A stretch of 64,000 bases of DNA from Tetracentron sinense (Eukaryota; Streptophyta; Magnoliopsida; Trochodendrales; Trochodendraceae): the NCBI GenBank assembly GCA_015143295.1, contig CM026562.1, forward strand, positions 3,696,639 through 3,760,638, read 5' to 3'. Below, piece after piece: positions 1 to 10,694 of this stretch (position 1 is its first letter; every line of letters starts with the position of its first letter). Below the pieces are notes generated by a model. That model saw nothing but the letters and a program-made list of their open reading frames with translations, had not been told where the DNA came from and searched no databases. A program made the position numbers and the translations under genes.

Positions 1-1351
1 AAGAAAATGCCGTGAAAAGCCTCGTATTTGGGGTTTTAGGTCCCGAGCCTTTCCCTCCTCTCTTTCCCTCCATTTTTTTCCTTCCTCTCTACTTCGGCTC
101 CCCTGCTCCGTGCTCCAAGCTCCGGCCACCTTCTCCGGCTCCCTTGCACCGTGTTCCAAGCTCCGGCCACCTTCTCCGGCTCCCCTGCTCCGTGCTCCAA
201 GCTCCGGTCACCTTCTCCGGCCATGCTCCGCCTTCGGCTCGTTTAGTTTTCAGAAAAAAAAAAAAAAAACAACAACAACAAAGGGTTTTGGTTGATATAA
301 GATTCCTTTTGCTCTTTCTGTGACATTTTCAGTGTTTTTGCGGAGAGTGAGAGAGAGAAGGGCGGTTTGCTCTGGTTCTCTTCCCTTGAAAGCGAAGGAG
401 AAAGGCGTGGTCGCCCTAAATCTCCTTTACTTTCCTTATCTTTTCATCTCTACGAACAAGGTAAGCTGCGATCTTCATCTCTCCATCTGCTTTATTTCCA
501 TTTTGTTCGATCTTATTACAGTTAGTTTGGATTCTACATATCTGATTTTCTTTTCATTTGAATATCTCGATGTAGATCTATCTCTCTCATTTACCTCAAA
601 AGAACATGTAGAAATTGTAAAGATTCAATAAATAGTTATTTTTAATCGCGAATCACACATTTTTGATAAAAGAAATGTAGTGATCTTTTTAAGATTCTAA
701 CGGATCCGTAGGTTTGATTGCCAAAAGTGAGTCAGGGTTAGTTTTATTTGGGTTTATACGGCCCCGATCTAGGGTTTTGCTGCATGTAATTACCCTGATT
801 GTGAGACTAGAGGTTCGATCTAGAGGAAGGTCTCTGAAATCCTTCTCTGGTGGACGATCTTCAGGTAAAAACTCTCATGCTCAAGAGCTTATTGTTGCAC
901 ACCACTTGCAGACGCAGCAGACCACATGGATAATCAATTTTGGAGGACATTTTAGAACCTTTCTTCAAGATTTCTTCATTTGCAGATTTTAGACTTTTAG
1001 AACATCTCTTTTTTCGGTAGCTAATAGTAAGAGGATAACCCCAACATGATTGGTTAACGGCTAGCAACTTGCAACGGTCAAGATCATCCATTAGAGGTCC
1101 AGATCAATAGATATTTTGTAGTGAGTGGAGAACAAAAGCATACAATATGGTAATACGGTATTCCTTACAATAAACCCCATTTGACATAAACGAATAATCT
1201 TCAGGAGGGAATGATGGTTTCTTCCAGTCCTTCCCTGCAAGTATTCGACCGTTGGCGAGTAAAGTTGGACAATTTAATTTCTCTTAAACTTAAAAATATT
1301 TATTTCAAGCATAAATATTTATGTATGGATCATCTTAATTCAAAAGTGCAA

Positions 1352-1505
1352 TCACACTCCAAGGTTCTTTCGGATTCTTGCGAGGTCTTGACCGTTAATT
1401 TGGAATGCCTTCTTCACTACATCATCAGGAAGGGGCAGTTTGGAAGCGAAAGTAGCGAGTGCAGAGATCTGTGTACCAGGGTTTTGACTGCTGAGGCCTG
1501 ATATA
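1352..1505 (-). pseudogene. Captured C-terminal fragment of a germin-like protein (probable)
   Basis: The minus strand reads GLSSQNPGTQISALATF, then SKLPLPDDVVKKAFQ and a short basic tail ending at a TGA (1352-1354). The pattern 'SSQNPG...(I)A..F.S..P.PDDV..KAFQ(I/V)' is the usual C-terminal segment of plant germin-like proteins (cupin superfamily, secreted). Only this tail is present; the cupin core with its metal ligands is absent, so no function is expected. It lies inside CACTA element 1, opposite in strand to the malate dehydrogenase fragment 180 bp away, so the element picked up pieces of at least two genes. The assignment rests on remembered family consensus over about 50 residues and is moderate. 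Confidence 0.5.
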
Positions 1506-1685
1506 TAGCTAGTGCTGGGGAAGATGAATCGAGATTGAAGAGAAAATGGATCATTCCTTTTGGGAAGCCAAAAGGCTGCCTCTTTATTTCTGATTAATAG
1601 TAGAAGCAATTCTGTTTTGCATTTCTCTTTTTTGCTGTTTAGATGATATGGATTTCTTTCTTTCTATTTGAATTGATGGAATCAG

Positions 1686-1822
1686 GCGGTGGTTAATATG
1701 ATAAGCAACCTGGTAAATTCGACTGTGCCGATTGCTGTTGAGATTTTCAAGAAGGCAGGGACCTATGATGAGAAGAAGCTGTTTGGTGTGACTACACTTG
1801 ATGTGGTTCGAGCTAAAACTTC
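1686..1822 (+). pseudogene. Captured exon of (mitochondrial-type) malate dehydrogenase
   Basis: After a splice-acceptor-like 'ATCAG' (1681-1685) the plus strand encodes [20 protein letters not shown], then [20 protein letters not shown] and VRAKT. This is the internal NAD-malate dehydrogenase segment containing the NPVN motif and the [12 protein letters not shown] stretch around substrate-binding residues; the AGTYDEKK variant is that of plant mitochondrial MDH. The conserved NPVN is NLVN here, and the reading frame leaves the family sequence after RAKT, where the source gene would have an intron or the next exon. It is a single exon without the rest of the gene, inside a CACTA element: a transduplicated fragment, not a working enzyme. 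Confidence 0.85.
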
Positions 1823-2965
1823 CTTTCAATCTTCTTCCTGCACTTCATTTCTAGTTTTGTTAATTAAGCACCCAAGTACTTTTAGACTTGTTTAATTGTT
1901 TATTATGAACTCGGGCTTTATATAGTTGTTGATTTCTTGGTATTGATCGTCCCTTGTCTTGTGTTGAGCTTGAATTTGCGGCAAACAACTCCTTTAATTA
2001 TTTGCTATTTTATGTGCAATATTTCTATCCAAACCCAATTAACTCATGTAATTTATCTAATGGACTAATACATCTTGCATCATTGAAAGTGAATCTCATT
2101 CTGCCATAAGAGGACCAGTGAAGGAAGCACTTGGATATAAAAGTGTGTACATTTGGATATAAACAATATACATTTCAAATAGGTGAATATCCCATCTAGG
2201 GGAAAAGTATAAAAGGAAAGCTTGTCCTTTGGTAGAAGACAGTAGTCCAGGCCAATGTAGGAGAGTTAGGTATAAACAAGGTGTAGAAGCAATCTACCCA
2301 TGTTCTCCCACATGAGCCACCACACTGACAGAGCAGAGGAGATCTCCTATGCCAAATTCCAACTTTCCAACCTAATTTAATTGTACACACCATAGGCCTG
2401 TCCTAGTTGTTTTGTCTCCCTTTGGGGAGGTGTGACTTGAGTTCGAGTCTTAGTGAGACTGTTGAGCGCCACTGACAGAGCAGAGGAGATCTCCTCCTTG
2501 TCCCCACTTAGCTTTGGTGGAGTTGTGTTGAAATGATGAGAGCCCCAGATATTCCAAGGTTTTGACTGTATATTTTTCTGAAAGATTTGCCATTATTATC
2601 ACAATAGTGTTCTTATGCTTCCCTTGGCTTTAGCAATCAATTCTACCATATTTTGTCATTAGTATTAGGTGGAACTCATGTCTGCCCCATGAGTTCTTTT
2701 CATTCTCTTATCATGCAGTTTTTTCTTATATATATTTTAAACTCCGTTAATTTTTGGACGATATCAAGAACTTGATTTCTATAACCTCTGGAATAACTTC
2801 ACAGGGAAAAATCTTACCAGTTATATAAAGTTTTCCTATTGCGTTTCATCTACATATAAGGAATTTAGAGAAATATTTGGATTTTATATTACAAAATCAT
2901 CCTAATTGCGGAGTGCGGACATCATTAGAGTCATCCCCAAAGAAACTAGAAACTGATTGAATTGT

Positions 2966-3200
2966 AATCTGACCTATCCAACAGAAACAAATTAAAATCC
3001 TGTCTTGGGGTATTATACCCTTTATTCATCCTACTCCTAAATGGGGCTATGGGAAACCAACAAAACAGTGTATTGTTTACTTAGATAAAGGTGGCTCATT
3101 TCCAGGTAATATAGATGGTTTTGAATATCTATTCAGAGAATTCAAGGATGTCCCATTATTTCCTCTCTACGATAATTCAAATGAGGTAGATATCATTTGA
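2966..3200 (+). pseudogene. Coding-like fragment of unknown origin inside CACTA element 1
   Basis: One plus-strand frame stays open from about 2958 to the TGA at 3198-3200. It reads like globular protein: ILSWGIIPFIHPTPKWGYGK, followed by PTKQCIVYLDKGGSFPGNID and GFEYLFREFKDVPLFPLYDN. Codon-third-position composition and the lack of low-complexity sequence set it apart from its AT-rich surroundings. It has no ATG at a sensible place. I do not recognise the family. Given the two captured fragments upstream it may be a third captured exon, or part of an older mobile element. Confidence 0.3.
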
Positions 3201-4094
3201 CTAGGTATGAATAAAGCATTGAAGCATAACATCACAATACTTGAATACATTTGCAGGCTCTTCTCTTGTTTTTATGCCGTGAAAAAAACACCCCCAATTA
3301 AATTAGGTGTAACTCTATTTTTAATTTAATGAACCGGAAGGGTCAATCCCAACCCCCCATCTTTACAGGATAGTTTTTTCTTTTTAATTTCTGTTTTTTT
3401 CCTAAGGAAATTTTTCTATTGAAATTGATTGCTCAAATCGACAAGTTGCTTGGCCTGAGAGGTGGATTCATTTCATTTTTCCATATTTTGAAGAGCTATC
3501 CTACATTTTGAGCACCAAGAAGCTATAGAGGTGCTGCTTATTTTCTGTCTAAGATACCTAATCATGTACATGCTTAAACCTGAGTTCTTTCCTAGTGACT
3601 TTCCTAATGACTTTACTATTTAATCAATATATTTTTTGAACTTTCTTTGCATATTAATTATGAAATCTGTAAATTTTATCATTTCAATATTCTAATCAAT
3701 AATTTTATTTAATTGTGTTGTAGGAGGGAGCAGGGAGCACACACCTGTCGAGTTTTAGAGGTGTGGGAGGGAACCAATGAGATGAAGATAGTTAGACTTA
3801 CGATTTATTGACACTTTTTTTATAGACATGTGTATTGTATTATTACATGTGATTGGATGTATTTATTTTATACTGATTTCTATGTAGAAATTTTCTTTTT
3901 ATATATAATGTCATTATGGACACTATTTTGTTTATTTTATATTGTTGAAAGGTACAACACAGGTAAAAAAATATTGTTGACAGGTAAAAAAAAATATTTA
4001 TATTATTGACAGGTACAAAACAGGTAAAAAAAAAATATTTATATTATTGACAGGTACAAAACAGGTTTAAAAAAATTGAAAAAATATTTTTATT

Positions 4095-4468
4095 TTTTTT
4101 TTATGTCGTGACTATTCGCGGCGTTTTAAAAACGCCATAATTGATATCGGTATGAAACGTCGTGAAATGTCACCCTATGACGGCGTTTGTAAAAATGCCG
4201 CCAAAGATATGCCGTCGAAGGTGAGTCTTTAACGGCGTTTTTGTAAACGCCGTAAAAGGGTATCTATCACGGCGTTTTTATAAACGCCGTTATAGGGTGA
4301 TGTACAGCAGCGTTTTACAAATGCCGTCAATATAAATGCCGCCTTTACTTTCCCCGACGCAGGCAATAACGGCGTTTTGGTTAAAACGCCGTTATTAGCT
4401 ATAACGGCGTTTTTGGGGTTTTCTACGGCGATTTAAAAACGCCGTGAAAAGTCTTAAATTTTGTAGTG
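4095..4468 (+). repeat. CACTA element 1 right subterminal repeat array and terminal inverted repeat
   Basis: At least a dozen copies of a 10-12 bp motif (ACGGCGTTTTTAAA and its inverse AAACGCCGT) lie in both orientations, ending with the terminal repeat. The related array of element 2 is at 14220-14527 and its left array at 6704-7030. Confidence 0.75.
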
Positions 4469-4811
4469 CTCTCACCTATTAAAAAAAAAAAAATCCATCA
4501 TCTCATGGTATACCCATCCCTAAATAAGCTATTGAAGCATGGTGTTCTAGGATTCTTTAGGTAAGTATGACTTCAATGTCATGTTACTCATTTTTGCTCG
4601 TTCTTTTAATTTGATATTTTTCTTTTCTTTTCCGTGCATCGCACGGGGTGTTTACTAGTTCTATCTTATATAAAGCTATTGGTGAAATCTCTGATATTAT
4701 ATTTAGAATTCAAACTCATCAATGAACAAGACACACTTTAAAATATGGACAAGCAGTCTTGGCTGCTAAACATCAACTAATTGGTAAAGAAATTTATACA
4801 ACTACAATAAA
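4469..4811 (-). repeat. Inverted duplicate of the kinase gene's 3' flank, including a Helitron end
   Basis: Read on the minus strand this matches 56686-57040 downstream of the kinase gene, through the Helitron 3' end and into Helitron sequence, as far as the 'AATAGGTGAGAG' shared with 57034-57045. There the CACTA element 1 terminus interrupts the match. The duplication therefore happened after the Helitron insertion and before the CACTA insertion. Confidence 0.85.
4632..4658 (+). mobile_element. Helitron 3' terminus (hairpin + CTAG)
   Basis: CCGTGC-ATC-GCACGG forms a perfect six-bp stem (4632-4646), followed eight bases later by CTAG (4655-4658) and a host T. A hairpin about 10 nt before a CTRR end is the canonical Helitron 3' end. 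The same end recurs at 50790-50793 (+), 56839 (-), 59852 (-) and 62078 (-). Confidence 0.75.
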
Positions 4812-5543
4812 TTACTCAGGCACATTAATGATGGAACTAACATAACTAAAGGGACACGGACATGGGGGCATAGGAACTTCGACAGTTCCTTCTAGCATCA
4901 GTGTGACTTTCTTCATGGTAGGCCGCAGTGACAGCTCTTCTTGAATACACCAAATTGCAACCTTCACTAGCCTTTCCATCCTCCCCAGGTCACTCATTGC
5001 TTCTGTGTCATTCTCAACAAGAGCATCAAGTTTCCCTTCGCGATAGCAATCATAAGCCCAATCTGTTAGAATTGCTCTCTCTTCACCATCCAGCTTTAGG
5101 TCAACGCTCTTCCTACAACAAATGATCTCTAGTAGCATGACGCACAAACTGTACACATCCACCTTTGTAGTGATCGCCATGTTCCTAAACCATTCAGCTG
5201 CAACATACCCTTTGGTTCCTCTAATTACTGTACGAGTTCGGCTCTGATCGCTCAACAAAAGCTTTGCCAATCCAAAGTCGGAAATCCTTGGTGTAATATA
5301 ATCTTCTAGAAGTATGTTTTGAGGCTTTATATCACAATGGATGATCTGCGAGCTGCACTCTTTGTGTAAATATAGGAGTCCTCTTGCAATACCAAATGCA
5401 ATTTTAGCTCGTAAGTTCCAATCTGGCCTTAATATTCCGAAAAGGAAATTTCCCAAATCGCCATTGTTCATGAACTTGTATACAAGAAGTCGATGTTGTC
5501 CCTCATCATAGAACCCAAGCAAATGGACCACAAATGTTAACAT
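4812..5543 (-). pseudogene. Truncated G-type lectin receptor kinase copy (C-terminal kinase part only)
   Basis: A 243-codon frame matches residues about 566-800 of the intact gene at 54283-56685, about 90 % identical at protein level by eye, and ends at the same C-terminal INVPE. It keeps the catalytic loop [16 protein letters not shown], the [11 protein letters not shown] activation segment and the kinase C-lobe. It lacks the signal peptide, lectin, EGF-like, PAN and membrane parts and also the glycine loop and the ATP-binding lysine, so it cannot be an active kinase. Similarity stops near 5543; the ATG there is fortuitous. It is an inverted duplicate that also includes the gene's 3' flank. 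Substitutions in conserved positions (VYSFGVVLLE to [16 protein letters not shown] to GFYDEG) suggest relaxed constraint. Confidence 0.9.
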
Positions 5544-6703
5544 GCATAACCGTAGATTTGATTAAGAATGCATGTATGAAACCTAAAGAGAAATGGCCCT
5601 TACCCAGAAAAGTGAATAAAAAAATGGCAACCACAAGGAAATGCAAAACCACCCAAAAAGTAAAATCTAATTCAAGCAACAGCTGAAATGGTTTTTAGTG
5701 CTTTGATAATATGTCAGAAACACACAGGCATTGAGAGATTTACACCAAAAAATACCTAATATCAAATATCGCTTTTGTGCATTTTTGTCCATCACATAGA
5801 TTAAAACAATCTCGAAATTAACAAGAGAGCAATCTGAGTTGCTCATCTTATGAAATCCATTCCCATCAAGTTAACAACTTTTTTCTCATTATAAAAAAAA
5901 ACAACTTTTTTCTCCGAGAATTAAATCAAACTTAAAAAAATTACGAAAAATAATATCTTCATCCTCATAGAATAATAATTTGCAGTATCGAAATGGGAAA
6001 ATAATACAGTACCATTTCCACCTTAAAATCAAAACTGATAAGAATTTGCAGAGATCTAAAACACTATTCGATCTGAGATGAATGAATCAAAGATTCAAAA
6101 CCAATTCGAAGGCAATTAAGAGCCAAAATTCCAAAAGAAAAATTAATATGAGAACCTAATCAGAAACATAGTTATGATCAATTCTAGAAATCAAATACAT
6201 GTGAAGCTATTTCGCATGATAAATTGAGATGAATAGGCGAGGCGGTGGAAATCAGAGAAGGTATCGGTGATGCGTTGGTTTTTTTGGATGATGAATAGGG
6301 AATAGGTGGTGGTTCAAGCATGTAGATGTTGTGTTGCTTACAGACGTGTGGGAAGAAGATAATGGTGTCTGATGGAAGCCCTAACAACGCAACTCGGTGG
6401 AAGCCCTAGCAATGCCCTTGGATCCAAATTAATTCAAATCCTTTAATGAATTCAAGAAACCAGAACCACATATACATCGAATACAAATCAGAGAGCATGA
6501 AGAGAAAAGAGCTCTATCTTCTGAATTGGAATTTGAGAGATGATACTGAAAATGGATTGAGAGGGTTACCTGATCTTCTTTGTCTCATGGTACTATGTCG
6601 AAGAAAATGTTGGGACGAGCAGTGGCACAGGCGAAGAACCTAAGTAACCAAAGCGGGATCAAAAGCGGGAGCGGGAGCGAGAGCGGGAGCGGGAGCGAGA
6701 GTG
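5544..6703. other. AT-rich sequence without recognisable gene
   Basis: It lies between the kinase fragment and CACTA element 2. No open frame resembles a known protein. The right end is a short GC-rich repeat of GCGGGA/GCGAGA units (6657-6702) directly at the CACTA insertion site. If the sequence after the CTAG at 4658 (TCTATCTTATATAAAGC...) is a Helitron 5' start, this stretch would be Helitron interior that continues at 49232. Confidence 0.4.
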
Positions 6704-7030
6704 CACTACAAAACTAAAGGCTTTTAGTGGTGAACTTATAGCGGCGTTTAGAGAAAAATGCTGTTGAAGATGATATATAACGGCGTTTCTTATAACATGC
6801 CACTAAAGACATGGCGGGAACCATGTATAGCGATGTATAGTTAAAACATCGCCGCCATTGGTAATCTTTTGGCTGGGATTTGGAAAAAAATGCCGTTAAA
6901 GACATGGTGGGAAACCAGCTTTAACGGTGGTTATTAGAAGCCACCGTAGAAACTTGCTCGTGCCAAACTAATTGCGGTAATTTTCTAATGGTCTTTAGCG
7001 GTGTTGTTTAAAACCACCGCTAAAGGCCCG
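6704..7030 (+). repeat. CACTA element 2 left terminal repeat and subterminal repeat array
   Basis: Terminal CACTACAAAA is followed by repeated short motifs such as AGCGGCGTTTA, ACGGCGTTTCT and AAAATGCCGTTAAAGA in both orientations. This is the counterpart of the arrays at 4095-4468 and 14220-14527. Confidence 0.75.
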
Positions 7031-7828
7031 TATTAGGGGATTTAGAGCCCTGATCTTTCTTTTCTTCTTTCCCTCCTATTTTTCCCTTCTTCCTCTTCTC
7101 CCTACTCCTGCTCCCTGCTCCGGCCAACTTCTCTGGCCACCTGCTCTGGTAAGTTCTCTCTCTCTCTCTCTCCCTCCAACTCTCTCCTCTCTCGAAGCTC
7201 GAAGCCCCTACTCTCCCATGCATCTCCCCATTTTAATTTCTCTCCCCCATTGAAGGATATTAGGTGAGAAGACTAAGAAGATTAACAACAATAGTTTAGG
7301 CTTTTGCATGGACTTTAGAGTTGGAATTAATTGAAGAGAAGAAGAGATTGATAAAGGGGAAGATAAAAGGGTTTTTGCTGATCCTTCTGTTCCGCGTAAT
7401 CCACCTTCTTCATAGTTGGGTTTACCATGGCCGACTGAGAACGGTAATACCCAGATATCCAAACAACCATTTTTCTCTCCACTTCTATTTTTTTTTTTTC
7501 ACTTTTTAGGGTTTTTAAGAACTGGGTTCTGATGGCTTTTGCATATTTGGTTTGATTTTGGGGGTTGTTACAGGGAGTTATGAAGGGGACTCTTCAGGTC
7601 AACTAAAAAATCTAGCATAATCCGGTTCACATTAAGCTCACCTCCTCTCTTGCCGCCGATACAGCTCCAGTCACAGCCCCTGCTCTGGTAAGTTTAAAAA
7701 AATAAATATTTGGGGTTTTTTCGGGTTCGTAGTCTGCTTGGATTTATCTTTGTTTTTTGATTGATCTCAATAGATTTGAGATAAATATTTAGAAATATGG
7801 ACATGCAACCCTATCCCTCTCTATAATC

Positions 7829-7832
<4 letters not shown>

Positions 7833-7869
<37 letters not shown>
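7833..7869. repeat. (CT)n microsatellite
   Basis: About 18 uninterrupted CT dinucleotides lie in the 5' part of CACTA element 2, probably in the leader of the transposase transcript. Confidence 0.9.
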
Positions 7870-7874
<5 letters not shown>

Positions 7875-8559
7875 ATCTCTCTACGTTTATCTTTGTTTTC
7901 TTATGTGGATTTGAGATAACTGTTTGGATTGTTTTCTTCATCTAGATAGTTAGTTACTAACCTCTATTTTTTTTAATCATCTGATTGTTGTTCTGTAATT
8001 GCTTGCATGTTGGCCATGTTAGTTTGCATTCTTCTCATTTGATTTATCATTTAATTCTTGAATACAACAATGCTCGGCTAACTCGTGATAAGGGGAAAAG
8101 GAGGAAACCAAGAACCCGGTAAGATTTATCCTTGTTTTAGTTTTTAAATACTCCAAAAATTACCGGGTTACGAAAATATTTAAATCTGGATTTTTAATCA
8201 AAATTTTCCTAAGTTCTATCTTCCGATCCAAAATATTTGCTTGTTTATTGGATCATGTTTAATTGGAGAATTTAGAAATTAATATTAAGACTAATCTTAT
8301 TATATCTTTGGTGAAATCTGGATCCCCTATTCTCATTCTACTTTAACAAAAGATTTCTTTTTTATTTTATTTGTTCCATTAGTTTTATTTTATTTTTAAT
8401 TATCATCTTAACATGAAAATTTTAAATGGACTTTTATTAAACCTATTAAAAATTTCAAATTAATCTTACTCATTTAACAAGTCTCTATCGATCGACCTCA
8501 TTTTGCCGCTATCTTACAATAAAAAGTGTGTGTTCGGGTTAATTATATTTGAGCACACC

Positions 8560-10694
8560 ATAGCTTATGGAGCGACTGATAACAATGGCGGTATAAGGTG
8601 TCCATGTCACAAATGCAAAATGTGGTTTATCAAGAGAGAGGTACAACGTATGACCATATGATCTGTTATGGATTCGACTTGAATTATAAAATCTTGTTTT
8701 ATCATGAAGAAGACATATTACAACACACACCCATTGGCTAAGTGCCTCAAAATCCTGATGTGCAAGACAGATAGAATGAGATGGAGGATTTGGTGCAAGA
8801 TTTGTTTGGGATACCAAACAAAGATGAGGGTACCAGTAGTCGGGATCCCAATCCTGAGTCTGATAGATTTTTCCAATTGGTACGGGATGCGGGATAGGCT
8901 TTGTATCCAGGATGTCCGAATCACACGAAGTTGTCTTTCATCGTAAGATTATATCAGATTAAGTGTCTTAGTGGATGGAGCAACATAACATTCACCTTGT
9001 TGCTTGAGTTGTTGAGGGAGGTACTCCTCAAGGGGTCAACACTACCGGATACTTACTTTCAGACCAGAAAAGTGATGTCCAACTTAGGGCTTAATTATGA
9101 CAAAATCGATGCATGTCCCAATGATTGCATGCTTTATTAGAAACAATCTGCAAACAGGCAAGTATGTGACATCTGTAGTGAATCAAGATGGAAGATAGTG
9201 GATGATCAATCGGGAGGCAAAAAGAAGAAAACTCTGGTGAAGATTTTGCATCACTTCACGTTGAAACACAGGTTACAAAGATTGTTGATGTCGTCCAAGA
9301 CTTCTTCTGAAATGAGATGACATTATGATGATCGAACTAAGGATGAGAGATTAAGGCATCCTCCAGACTCACCGGCTTGAGAAAATTTGGATAAAAAGTA
9401 ACACTTGTTCGCTTCAGAGGCTCGCAATGTCAGACTTGGGTTGGCGAGTGCTGACTTCAACCCATTTAAAACGATGAGTATTGCTCACAGGCTTGTGGTT
9501 CTTATTCCCTACAACTTACCACCGTGGATGTGCATGAAGCAACCAAACTTCATTCTGTCCTTGTTTATTGCCGGTCCCTCCGGACAAGGAAATGCCATTG
9601 ATGTCTACATGAGGCTTCAAGTCGAGGAGTTGAAGGACTAGTGGGAGAATGGGTTGCCAACTTATGATGCGTCGAAAAAGGAGATATTTGTAATGCGTGC
9701 GGTAATGCGTGCGGTAATGCTCTGAACTATTAGCGGCTTCCCAGGGTATGCCATGTTGTCATGTTGGAGTACGAAATGAAAGTTGGCATGCCTTTCATGC
9801 CACAAGGCCACTTGCAGCTGACACTTGTCTAAGAGTAGGAAGCAATGTTACATGGGGCACCGTCATTTCTTAAAGGCAGATCATAGGTTCCGAAGGTATA
9901 AAAACTCTTTTGATGGCACTGTAGAGTCTGGATGTGCTCCAACTACAATGTCTGGGTCCGATGTGTTGTGTTAGTTAGAGGGTATTACTTTCTCTCTTGG
10001 GAAGCATACTGGGAAAAAATGACCAAGGCAGATGGACCATGAGGATATGCCGTATAATTGGAAGAAGATGAGTATATTCTTCGATTTGTCATATTGGGAG
10101 CAGAATTTGTTGAGACACAACCTTGAAGTAATGCATATTAAGAAAAATGTCAGCGACAATATGCTTGGGACTTTGTTAGGTTTGGAAGGAAAATCCAAGG
10201 ATAACATAAAATCTCGACTCGACTTGGTTGATATGGGCGTGAGATGTGCACTTCACCCTCAGTTGCAGCCTGACACAAGCAAAGTTTATCTACCCCCTGC
10301 ATACTTTTCAATGGACATGAATGAAAAAAAGCTATTTTGCAAAGTTTTGAAGAGTGACAAGGTTCCAGATGGTTACTCGTCTAATATTGGGAGACATTTC
10401 AATATCAAAGAGCATAAAATTTATGGATTGAAAAGCCACGATTGTCACATCATAATGCAATAATTCCTAACACTGGCTATGAGGAAGCCATTTTCGAAGA
10501 ATGTAACTTCAGTCCTAATCGAATTGAGCAACTTCTTTATGGAATTATGTTCCAAAGTTTGTCAGGTCGAGGATTTGAGACGGTTAGAGGAGAAAATTAC
10601 GCTTATGTTTTGTCATTTAAAGAGAATTTTCCCACTGTCATTTTTTGATGTTATTATGCACTTGCCTGTGCATCTCATTTTGGGGATCATCTAA
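8560..10694 (+). pseudogene. CACTA transposase (Tnp2 family) remnant
   Basis: Pieces in changing frames follow the Tnp2 order. The N-terminal transposase-associated domain is at 8560-8755, with a cysteine pattern GGIRCPCHKCKM and then ICYGFDLNYKI..YHEED. A middle part at 8900-9140 reads LYPGC..TKLSFIVRL..IKCLSGWSN, ending DACPNDCMLY. At 9400-9640 are SEARNVRLGLASADFNPFKT and LIPYNLPPWMCMKQPNF. 10032-10463 is a 143-codon open stretch with NWKKMSIFFDLSYWEQNLLR and LKSHDCHIIMQ. After a frameshift, 10479-10694 matches the DUF4218-type C-terminal part (FSKNVTSVLIELSNFFMELC, PLSFFDVIMHLPVHL). Many stops replace tryptophan codons (for example at 9138-9140 and about 9317). The enzyme would cut and rejoin CACTA ends; this copy is dead. 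Confidence 0.9.

Larger units (their letters stand above)
1..4468 (+). mobile_element. CACTA (En/Spm-type) element 1, left terminus outside the window
   Basis: The right terminus is ...TTAAATTTTGTAGTG at 4454-4468, the inverse of a CACTACAAAATTTAA terminal repeat. Before it, from about 4100, lie many short subterminal repeats of the form ACGGCGTTT / AAACGCCGT in both orientations, typical of CACTA transposase-binding regions. Positions 1-140 match 7005-7130 of the second CACTA element, which lie about 320 bp inside that element's left end, so the left terminus here should be about 300 bp upstream of the window. Positions 3717-3790 match 13911-13980 of element 2, so both belong to one family. 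No transposase is recognisable; the interior instead carries host-gene fragments at 1352-1505 and 1686-1822. Non-autonomous, gene-capturing (Pack-CACTA-like) derivative. Confidence 0.8.
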
